Of a stretch of DNA of 64,000 bases, positions 12,767 through 24,270 are shown piece by piece. Source of the DNA: Angiostrongylus vasorum (taxonomy: Eukaryota > Nematoda > Chromadorea > Rhabditida > Metastrongylidae); contig JADANN010000434.1 in NCBI GenBank assembly GCA_018806985.1, positions 1,364,001 to 1,428,000 on the forward strand. Reading direction: 5' to 3'. How positions within the stretch are numbered: the stretch's first letter is position 1; the number at the start of each line of letters is the position of its first letter. The position numbers and the translations under genes are program-made. The notes under the pieces are model-generated. The model saw only the letters and a program-made list of their open reading frames with translations. It made no database searches and was not told where the DNA came from.

Positions 12767-15700
12767 ACTGGATCGACAAGGTGAAAATTCAGCTTCAAAA
12801 AGAAAGAGCAAATATAAGTGGCACAGGAGATGAGGTGGATAATAAGAGGCTAGGAGGAAAACAGGTAGACGAACCAAATAGGGCAAATGAGGTGTACGTC
12901 GATGAGGTAGACAGGGTGGATGAGGTAGACGAGGTGGATGAGGTAGACGAGGTGAACGAGGTAAATGTCGTCGACGAGGTGGAGAACGAAGGAGGCGAAC
13001 GCGCGCGCCGCGACGAGTTATGAGCAGGCGGGCGCAAAAAACCGAACGCGACGCGCAGCCGCCGTCCGTCGGTCGGTCGATCGTCCGTCGTCGGCCGTAG
13101 TGTGTCGCCGTCGCGGCGTCGCACCGTCGCAGACGGCGCTCGCGCCGCGAGTCTGTCACCCTGTACGTGCCGGGGACGTAGGAGTTCGTGTGCGCCCGAC
13201 GGAGAGTAGGCGAGGACCCGCCAGAGACGCAGGCGGCCACGCCGTTCGTTCGTTTTTTGTGCGATCAATGCGCTGGATGGACGGACGGAGGGACGGACGG
13301 GCGGACGGCTGGCCCTCGTCGAGACTGACCGACCGACCGGGTGCACCCATCCACCCGGCCGGTCATCATGCCCAGCTCCCCTCGACATACCGGAACATAC
13401 CGGAACATACCGGTGACTGGCGGCGAGTGTATCATCCACCCATGCTCCACCCAAGTCCACACGAAAAAAGCCAATAACGTTTGTGTGAACTGACATGACT
13501 CGGCTATGAGCGTTCTCTGTTCTCCGACAAGCCAACAACCAAATGAGTGCGATTATTAGGCGGCTCTCTATCGCAATCTTTCACTAAGTGCATTTTACTA
13601 TGCTTTGGTCGGTGTCACTAAGCACTTGTCACTATCGCTACCGGCTTGGTTTTCAATGTTCGCAAACCCAGCTCCTAGCAAAACCCTTGGAGGTGACGCA
13701 TTTTTCAAAGTGCTTCGCTGCCAGAAACTAAGAAGAAAATGTAGTCCCTACGAAGGCAACATTTTAACGCCTGTCCTCACTTTTAGACGACTCCTAATTT
13801 TAATGCAAAACAATTTCCCACAGTGTGCTTGTACTAAGGGCGCGTGTGACGTAGTGGTTGGAGGCGCCACCGCGACACACACGTGGAATCGATCCCCGCG
13901 CCTATGGTCCACCAAGCCTTCCACCCCTCCGGGGTCGGGAAATTGGTACCAGACTTGTCTGGGAGGATAGCAGCACTGGCTCGATACATCGGTAGACCAC
14001 CGCGAGTCATTGTAAAGGCCAGATATGCATTCAATCACCTCTAACGATACTTACTGAAGTCGAAAGCATGTCGTATCCCCTCAGGGATTGATCAACACCG
14101 AGAGCTTTATCCTTTATTCTTTATGCCTGTAGTAAATTAACACTATGACGTGCGATATCGTCCGCAAGGATGTTTGGACCATGACATAGAGAGGACACAT
14201 CAGTGGTGGTGTTCATCGTATAAATTCAACAGGATTCGGCTTGTTACAGCCTCCCTGAGCGGTCAGCTGATTAACCGCACGATTCGCTGTCATCATAGGA
14301 ATCGGGATTGTCTTGAAAGAAACCGAGTAACAGGCAGCTAATTTCCTTCCAGTTCACAAAGAGCAGTAACTGTCTGTAGTGACAACTTGAGCACTTCCAA
14401 GCCTGGATGTTCCGTTTCCGGGTAAAATCACGTTCTGCTGGATTCAATACGTTGACGAGAATAGATAACAGGGCCTCAGTTTGCACTCCAAACTACATAC
14501 GAGCTCATTCACCGTCGTCGATGACGACTGTAGGACAATGAAGCGGATAGAAGTGCTGTAACTCGCACATGTGAATACGAGTCATCTAAGCATGTGAATT
14601 TATCAACACCAAAGAAGACAATCATCTTTAAACTCATAGTCATGCTGATATCTGTGATCCTACAGCCTCTGTTATGTCTGAGATCTCAAAAACCTAACCG
14701 CTTGACCTCAACCTCTTTTCATGGTTACCTCTTCTTCCGCATCATCGCTCTCAATGAAATGTGCGCTTAGCAATCGGTTGACCTCAACGTCGGCCGTCCA
14801 TGGCTGACCACGGTATTCCACCAGTCTGAGTCATCATCTCAATGGCAAATGACATTTCCAAAGGCACTACACTGCGAAAATTTGGATACCAGGCTCCGAC
14901 GAATTGTGAAAAAAAAGGGAAAAAAAGGACAGCCGATGAAAAGCGTTATTCGATGCGAGGGAGAGAGAGCACATGAAGATCGCAGAGGGGTGAGAGGGGC
15001 TTTGAATTCGCCAGCACAAGCTGGTCCGGCCCAAAGCCAGACGGATCACCGCACCTTCGTCCATAGCAGATTTTCTTGTGCCTGTTGGTGATGTGCTGCA
15101 ACAATAGTTCGTGAAGAGCTCAGCATAAGAGGCTGCACTGTGGAGAGTGACAGAAAAGCAGGTGAAATATCCGAGCTAATTCTGGACGAGGTGAATGGAC
15201 AAGGGAAGTACACATGAAAAATAAGCACGGTGGAAACAACGTAAGCCAAGAACTACAGAAGCATAAAAGAAATGTTGGAAAAAAAACTCTGAACTACATG
15301 TCCACATTAAACAGTCGAAAAAAGCTCCTTGATATGGTCAGCAGCTCTCAAGGGAACTGTACTACCAAAGAAAGAAGTCCTAAAAGGTAAAGAAACAATT
15401 GCTCAAATCCGTGTGATTCTACGCTATATAGACCTATGAGTTCGAAAAATGCTGTGCATCAGCGCCCTGCAATACACGTGGAATCGATCCCTGCGCCCAT
15501 GGCCCACCAAGCCTTCCATCACTCCGGGGTCAGCAAATTGGTACCGGACCTGTCTGGGAGGATAGCAGCACTGGCTCTATACAACCGTAGGCCACCACGA
15601 GTCATTGTAAATGCTAGATATGCAACCAGTCACCTCCAAAACGATGCTTAATGAAGTCGAATGCACGGCGCATCCCTCATGGACTGATCAACGCCGAGAG

Positions 15701-18700
15701 CTTTACCCTTTTTTTATACTTTTATCAGAAGGCAAAAAAAATGCTAGGTGAATGTTTGCACTACCTATCGTATAGTTATCCTAACTCTTAACTATAATTG
15801 CCAGGTCACTCGTGGAGTACGAAAATTATAATAACTAACTGGAAATCATGAAAAATCAATGGTTCACTAACTGGAACGAAATAAGGTACAAAGTTGTAGA
15901 CATGTTTTTTATGCCATTTGATATGACTACCCAAGCACCAATTAGAAACTGAAAAATGTCATAAATAGGATTTCGGCTTAGATTTCCAGTAAACGATAGA
16001 GTTGTGCTAATGGTTGTTTCCATCAGCTCTGAATGACTTCTAAACTGATCGGCACTAATCTGGCGCTTCAAGCAGGATACCTGGCCACTCGTGGACGACA
16101 GTCGGGAAAATTTTGATGTGTTACGAAATTTTAGACGAAAATAGCAGTGCACCAACACCTCTACGAATTCGTCGAAGTTCGCAGCCTATGAGGAACAAGT
16201 ATCCTTACCACACTCTAAACAAAAACTCATAGGCCTCTTGAATAGCAAACATAGCATGGTGTACATCTCAGTGAACAACTAGAACATGGATAGGTTATGA
16301 CGTCTGTCCGCCAAGTGCTGTATGCCATGTCTTTGGCTCATCGTTTTCATCTCTGTGTAGAACTACGGTGATTATACAGGAATAAATCCACTCAAAGGTA
16401 CACAGTGGTTATCCGAATACAGTAAATATTAATACAGAATGTATTTTCAATACACTTTCCTCATGAAGACGCAACTATTTTTGAACGGTCGAACATAACC
16501 AACTCTCCCTACTGTTGGTGCAGATATTTCAAGCAGGAGACTTTACGTCCCACTTAAGCATACCAACAACACCTATACATTGGTTTAATGATGTTCCTCC
16601 TAGTGATAACTCCAACAATCATGATTCCGATTTTAGGGATTGGAGGCGCGGAGCATTCAAGAGGATGGGCCACGTAAGTGCCGGACCACTGAGGTCGAAC
16701 ATCTGGCCGTCACTCACTGCCTTCACTAATGTGTCACCCTTTACAATGAATGACAGTGCGTCAAACGCTCTACTCACCAACAAAAAACCCTAAGCACTCC
16801 TGAACATGTGGTAAATATAGCTCGTAGATATCGAAGTTCTCGTGCAAGCGTACACGGAAACAAACATATTTAGACCAAACTTCCGTGAAACCCTGTAAGA
16901 CAACAAGACTTTTGTACGGCGCAGGAAGTTTTGGTCTAATTCAAATCTAAGAATATTGTTCATAGAAGAAGTCAGCAATACAATGAATACGAAAGCTGTT
17001 GTGACGTAAAGAACTAGTAAAGAAGTAGTTAGTTTTGTCCTCTATGGGAGGTAGAAAGAAAAAACACTGGCGCCGGCTTAAATACTTGCGCAAATTACTT
17101 TACAGAGGAGGAGCGTCCTTAAAATTCCACTTATCCCCTAGAAAAAATCTGAGTATTACACAGTACTTCGAATATCGTTTACATCACTATTACTGATTAC
17201 CACTCCACCTGCAAATCTATGAGTTCATGAAAGTATATTCTAAGCAACTACCTATTTAAAATCTCTCCAAAATTCGTCTGGTGGTCCAACTAGTTCTACG
17301 CTCCTCACATACGCTAATGCTCTGTCAGGAAATTCGCAGTTCAATGGTTCTGAATCGTCCACCCTTCCGTATTCTCCCTCTCTTTCTGTTCCTTTCACTC
17401 TTTTCCATTTCATTCTTTCATACTCGTTCTCCCAAATTCTAGGCTCTGGTTCAGAAGTCTTCCACTGCGCGAAAATCTCCTCTTCCTACTCTTCCCAAAA
17501 ATTAACATCTGCAGCGCACAAAGCCCTCCCTACGAAACAACTTCGCTCGCGACGAAACCGAAACGAACAGATTTGTGACGTTCGGAGAGTCGCAGAAAGA
17601 GAAAATCCGCACTGCGAAAATAACAAAATCTCGTGAGCAACAATGGAAGAAAGAACAACCAGTACGCGGCACAAAGAACATGGTTGACGGCGAATAAAGG
17701 GACGGAATGGGGCCCTCCGAAAGGAATATATGTTCCTATCAATGATCAACGAACACCTATATCACGAACAAAACACTTTCAAATTGGAGTATATACGATG
17801 GAATAGGCATAAAAATATCGCAAGTTAAATAAAGGATAAAGGATAAAGCTCTTGGCGTTGATCGATCCTTGAGGGATGCGCAATGCATTCGACTTTACTA
17901 AGCATCGTTGCAGGTGACTGAATGCATATCTGGCCTTTACAATGACTCGCAGTGGCCTACCGATGTATCCAGTCAGTGCTATCCTTTCGGACAAGTCTGG
18001 TACCAATCTGCTGACCCTGAAAAGATGGAAGGCTTGGTGAGCCACAGGCGTGGGGGGTCGATACCATGTGTGTTACAGGGCGCCTCGGAGCACTGCGCCA
18101 CACCACAAGTTGCGTTCCAGAATTCCGTTTGCTCTCAGAATGAGTTCACACAACTAACAGGAATGGGAATAAAGGCATTTGTGTGAACGGATAACGACTG
18201 ATATAACACTTTCCTTGCTGATGGCATCTATAGGTCAATAACACAGCTGAGATAAAGGTGAAACGATGGACGCGCATTGTGTGGTAGTGAACGTGTTAGC
18301 CCCGAAAAAGGTAGTAACCTGTTCGGTCCCCCCCCACAGACACCAGCGGTCTGGAGTTTTGAAAATATCTCAGCAACTTTACGGTTATACTTTGTTTGGC
18401 TTCTCACGAACTGTTAAAAAGCGAACTATGAGGTTAGATAGACTCCTAGTTCTAATTATGACTCCTCTTCTTTAGTGTAACCTTTGATCGAGGCAGTAAC
18501 CGCAGAATTTCTAGAAAAAAGATATAAACACCATAAGAATGACAGCCTGAACCCTTTCGAATTCTGAATTAGCTAGTCCAGCTCAAACAAATCAGGGAAC
18601 AAAAAAATTTTTCGGAAGTACAAGAGATGAAACACCACGACATGATGGCGACAGATGTTGGTCTCTCTCGGTCCATCTCTTTTTCTAGATTTCTGGAATT

Positions 18701-21700
18701 GCTGCTCATAAAGAAATACGTAGATCCCCACGGCTTTTTAAAAAAAACAACACCTATCAACTAAAAAGCTGCAGCATGTTAGAAAACCGAAATGAGAATG
18801 AATGAAAACTCCCGCAAATTTAGTGCCATCCCCACTAAGAAATCCCTCAATAGCACAAACAGGTAGGAGACAGGTGCCATAAAGACTAGCTGGTAAAGCC
18901 GCGACGTAAAACAAAATTCTGAGGAAGAGGTAGGATAAGAAGACACCACAGACCTATAGAAAAGAAAAACCATGCGATAAAGAAAAAAGGAGGAAAAGGG
19001 AGAGCTGTAAAACAAAAGGTGATGGTCGAAACACACGACTGTTTGCGAACGACAATCTTTTCTCCTCGTTTCAGGTAATGAAACGATGAAAAAAAACAAG
19101 CCAAGAAGGAAATCAACCAAGGTTTCAAAAAACTAACAAAAAACATGAAAAAAATAGAAGTCTTGGTTAAACAATATTCTAAAAGTACAAAGAAACTGAC
19201 TTTCCAACCAGCTGAACTGTTCGAATCTCCTTTGTCACGAAAATAGGGCACGTTCTGAACCATCCATTCGTACACTGAAATAATCAAACTATTAACTGGG
19301 ACTCTTCTAGAGAAAAACAAACTCGACTAAATTGTAAAACTATGAATTACATAGCACTAGCCGACTCTTTGGTCAAGATGATCAGGATTATTGCAAAAGG
19401 AAGAAGCCTAAGATTTTACATCCCTCTTGCACCACTTTATATTTAGCACAGTTTTTAAGCTCGTACTTAAACCAGACCGGTTATTTACAACGAATCTAAT
19501 ACCACAATAAAAGGCAAAATGGCTGAGAGGAGGATATGAGCAGATATACTTCGTAGTTAAGCAGCACCACAAAAGATTATAGCACTGAAACCTAAACGAC
19601 AGGCTATTATCCGATAAGGCTCAATGTCAAATTTAGCGCCAAATGACTAGTTCCTGAAACAATCGGAAACCAAACCGACCAGCATTTGCTCCAGTACTTT
19701 AGAAAACTACACCATATATCTAAAGTGGTTTTCTGGAGTGGAACGATCGAAATTATATGCCGACTGTGACTTAATAAGATAGTTAGAGTGATGAAGAAAG
19801 AAGAAAGAAGCAGAAGGAAAGATCGACAAAGAGAGAAAGCGGAGGCGAGGATATCGGAAGAAAGAAAGAAGGAAAGATAAACAGAAAGAAAAAAGAGACA
19901 CGTGTTAATTGATGGATGACGAAAGTGAGACCTTAGATGCCTGCAGTCCAGGATATCAATTCAAAAATGATGAATGCACGTACGAAAAAAAATGCGGCTT
20001 CACTGACAATCCGTCAGGATGGATCTCATCGCTTAGCCGGGTGTTAAGAGAGAAAAAACCCTGACCAAGATTAACGACACCTTCCTGCCGAAAAGAACCC
20101 AAATCTTAAAGTTTCACGCTATAAGGACGCGATTGAACAGGCGATGAAACCCTTAAACGAAAATCTCTAGATGAAACGGAATTGACCAAAGTTAATCAAT
20201 ACTTACGAACTTGGATACTTGGACATCACTTTATCACTGGTTGTGCGAGTCCCACCATATTCTCCACTTTTCCGAGTTTTGCTGGTTTAGCTTCTGTGGT
20301 TCCCTACAGGCCCCAGGTCAGCCTGGCCTAAGTATGCCCCAGGTCGTCACCACCACAGTCGCCGCCTTTGTGGATCAGAGCGAGATTTATCACCATGCGA
20401 CTAATTTGATACCACGACGGTGGTGGATCCTGGTACTAGTTTACTCTGGGCTAGGCTTCCTGATGGAAATGTCGCAGTCGTTCTCAGCGTGGGAGACCCT
20501 GCCAGGGGGATGAATCCCCCCGCTATAGATCGCAGTCCGACACCCAGGAACACCTCCCACCCACGAAAAGGCGGTAAACCATTGGGAGGCTAAGTCAGTC
20601 AATTAACCAATAAATAGCATAGAAAGACAGAGCTGCTAATACATGATATAAAGTATAATAAGTATAATATATACAATTCATCCGCAAAACTGTTCCTTTC
20701 CACACGATTAAGTTCATGCTAATTACTAACACACCTCATTCATCCTTCTGCGACTCCAACTGTCAAGAATATGACAGCACAACTTATCTAAAAAGATAAA
20801 GCTTCGACGTTGATCAATCCCTGAGGGATGCGCCATGCATTCGACTTCACGAAGCCAAGTTGGAGGTGATCGAATAATGTGGCCTTTACAGTGACTCGCG
20901 CTGGCCTACCGATGTATCGAGCCGATGCTGCTATCCTTGCAGATAAGTCTTGTACCAATCTGCCGATCCCAGAAGGATGGGGGGCATAGTGAGCCAGGAG
21001 CGCGGGGATCGATCCCGAGTGTATTGCATGGCGTCTAGGACTACTGCGTTACACGAGTCCCTAATAGTAGTAGTAATTAATGGCTAATATTATTCTATTG
21101 TCACATGGTCTCATAAAAGCTGCCGTTGAACACGAAGAAATTAATGAACTATAATGTCATGGAAGTGTATCTATAATACATCACAACGCCTTCAACTCAA
21201 AGAAAAACACAAAACGAAAATGGAAACAGGATATACCGCAAAAATCAATGTTGGAAATAATCTATAACTGTCATAATGACAGTAAATATTGTAGCAAGCC
21301 TTGAGAGACATGAAACTTTAGAATCATTAGCAATGTGCCCAAGTTCTTAAATCTCAAAAGCCAAGTTTTAGATCAATCATTCCGCTAACTTTGAAATACT
21401 ACTGATTCAACCACAATGCTGATGAGATATTTCCAAAACTCCGAACGACAGGTGTCCACGGTAGGAAGCGAACACGCTATTACCCTTTTCGGGGCTAACG
21501 TGTTCACCACCACAGCATGCGGATCTTTTCACTACTGATTCATTTATTCATCCAGGTAATGGTTAGATTTTATTTACATCCTCCATTTTTCCAACCCTCC
21601 ACCCCTATAGCTACATAGATTCTCAGCAACCTTATGAACTACTAGCAATTTAACGAGAATTAGACCGAAGTGGGACTAGTAAACTGACCTGAAATGAATA

Positions 21701-24270
21701 AAAAGGACAAAAAAGAACTGTATTAATAGTACAAGCACATACCTTGCGAGAGTGTCAGTCGTTTTTCCGGACTCTGCATAATGGCCTGTGTGATTAGATC
21801 GGCATAGCTGAGATTTCCCCAAGCATTTCGTCGAGTCGTGGATTTCTTGGAGATACCGGGGCCCGCTGCTCCACCGTCGGTCGTTCCGTCGCCGGCGCCA
21901 CTGTCGCCAGCTCGCGCCAACTGCTCGCCCATCACCGGCGACGGCATGTGGCAGCTGCTGGAACCGCCGTCTCTCTTATTCATTCAACTTATATAATGAT
22001 TAGTAAAAACTTTGTCACAAAAAATGGGCAATGAATCATTGGAGAATGACGAGTGAATTTTGAATGTTTCGTAGAATAAACTATCCCGATGATCGAACTC
22101 CACGTTAACACACCCCTTGAAAGTATCAAACTACTTACTGAAGACATCGAAAGTGTAATGTACACAAGTACATTTCCTATTCGAAAATGTCACTAGAAAC
22201 GTGTTTCAAATGATGATTCAATGTGAACTGTGCACGGGAGCTCACTTGAAATACGAATACTATGGTGATAGTCTCCACAAAAAGCTCCCGAAGAGAGTTC
22301 CTACTTAGGAAAGTATTCTCTTTAAAATCTCACTTGATACTCACCTCGGCGAAAACTTGGTTCCATCGGGGCTGTGGAGAAGATCGGTTGAGGTGCCTGA
22401 CGTGTCACCACCCAGTCTGCTATTCAGATTCTCCGCACTGTCGTACAGCCTGGAGAGAAATCTCTCGAAGTACTTGATTACCACGTAATTAATAAACTTA
22501 AAAAGAACCCTAGTCACAAAACCTACTATGCTGGAACCCCTTCCCACCTATGAAAATCATTAAATTCCCATCGATCTCGCCTTTCACAACAAATGCTGAT
22601 CCCTCTGCCCGTACCCAACATCAACAATGGGAAACACAAAGCGGCCAACCACCGCAAAACAGCAAGTGCAACCAACGGTGGCGAAATTCGTTCGATACGC
22701 TGCCCTCCCTGGACGACACGATTACCACTTCCAGAAATTGATCACAAACGAACCATCGCGATAGGACAACTCGCCCAATTTGAAGGCTGGATACTCGCGA
22801 CCGAAGAGATAACGAAAACTCGGCTCAGCATTAATAATCGTCGACGAGCCACCACGACGGGAAAACTCGTCCAATTTGGAGGTTGGTCGTCGGCGACTGA
22901 AGTCAGAGCGAAAACTTGGCTCGGCACTAACTACTTCCCCTGGGACGACCGACCTTATCAGTCCCTATAAATTGTTTACTGCCAAACGAACGTCACATCA
23001 CATTCATAGGCTGCTACTATTGACAGGCTGTAGCACTAGTAAATGTTACAATGCTAAAATGCCCCATTGTAACGCCTCTGCAGGACTTTGTCTTTCACTG
23101 TATAGCGCTTGTTCGGATTATACGCGGGAAATCTGCGCTCTTTAGAAGTCTAAGACTGCAGAAGTCACAGTCTTTGGAAGTGTCATGTATAAACCCGGAC
23201 TGGCTTCCTAAGGTATACTTAAGTTCGTTATTGTCAAGAGGCAGATCTGTTTACAGAACTTGCTGCGAAGCAAAGCATTTATTTGCAAAGCTCCTTTAAA
23301 GCAGTTAAACTAGTTTAAAATAAAAAATAAAAAACAGTGACGAAAACTATGTGAAATATTAGACGAGCTGTGGTGGCATTATCTCGAAAGCGGTACTAGC
23401 CACTTCAGTGTCCTCAGTATCAGACCGCGACTCGGCTTGTTACCTTGTCTTCGACCTATCGATTGGCTAATCGAAGGAATTGTTGTAGGTGAAGGAATCG
23501 TTATTGTCTCGGAATAATACTACTCTCAAAGCAGAAAATTTCAGTCCAATCCGATAGAGCCAGCAATGACATCTGGTGACCACCTGGGGACGCTCTAGCA
23601 CTAAAGGAAAAGCCACGCTCGAACCAAAATTCAGCATGTCGGTGAGGAGAAGACGACAGCCTCAAGCTGCGGCCAACACTCCAGTGTGACCACCTTTATG
23701 GAGGATGGCTAAACGACAGGGAAACCTTTGGAATGCTACGACCCATGTGGTATGTGAAAATGGGACTCGTAGGTATCTAATCAGGGTTAAATCACTTAAA
23801 TATTCGCAATTGTATGTCAAAGGCGGATGATCCTTAGTGGACACGCCTACGTAAAACACGGGCTGCTAGTCTTATCAGAAATTAATAAAGAAACACAGTG
23901 ATGGTCTGAAATACAAACAACAATATGACGTCATGATGATCCTGAAGTGTTTTTTTTATACTACTCACTCTTCATTCTCCTCTGGTATCTGCTCATGTAT
24001 CAACGGACTCGTTTGTGCATTGACATCAAGCTGCGGTCGTCGCATCGGCCACGTGTTGCAGCGGTCGCGGGACACCGGTTTGATGTCGTCGACTGCTTCG
24101 GCATCGGACGATGCGAAGCCGCCTGCGCCACCGGTGACCATAAACGAGTCGGTGCCTGCGATACCCAGCTGCTCGACTGACGACGACGACGACGCCGACA
24201 GAGAGCCGCTACTCGGCAATGGAGGCTGAGGAGCTGGCGGCGACACGTTGGCTGCGTTCATGCTGCTCAT
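3284..24270 (-). CDS. daf-16: DAF-16/FOXO transcription factor, a-type isoform (11 exons)
   Basis: Forkhead (FOXO) transcription factor, the nuclear effector of insulin/IGF signalling; in C. elegans it controls dauer entry, stress resistance and lifespan. Exons on the minus strand are 23969-24270, 22345-22449, 21743-21972, 19201-19274, 7989-8144, 5631-5732, 5459-5529, 4479-4674, 4244-4306, 3830-3957 and 3284-3530. All introns are GT-AG and the frame is unbroken, giving 557 aa (C. elegans DAF-16A is about 510). In order: N-terminal Akt site RDRCNTWP (Thr73), forkhead about 180-280 ([47 protein letters not shown]), basic RRVRAST (second Akt site), RPRTQS (third Akt site, Ser352), and a C-terminal FOXO CR3-like motif VESLLRHEL. 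The ATG at 24270 has an in-frame TAA three codons upstream. The assignment rests on recalled similarity to C. elegans DAF-16; no alignment was run. Confidence 0.95.

Larger units (their letters stand above)
12767..13540 (-). promoter_or_regulatory. daf-16: GC-rich 5' region of the daf-16 b-type transcript
   Basis: A CpG-rich block directly upstream of the b-type ATG contrasts with the AT-rich introns around it. It holds a purine-biased minisatellite (12828-12985), many CGTC/GGAC tracts, and three tandem copies of a 10 bp unit (13385-13413). Long overlapping open frames on both strands reflect the composition. It probably contains the b-type promoter and 5' UTR. The minus-strand frame in phase with the b exon stays open to 13240. 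Confidence 0.6.

Noticed and set aside
12795..13538. Long open frames on both strands upstream of daf-16 b
   Set aside because: GC-rich and minisatellite composition keeps all frames open; peptides are low-complexity.
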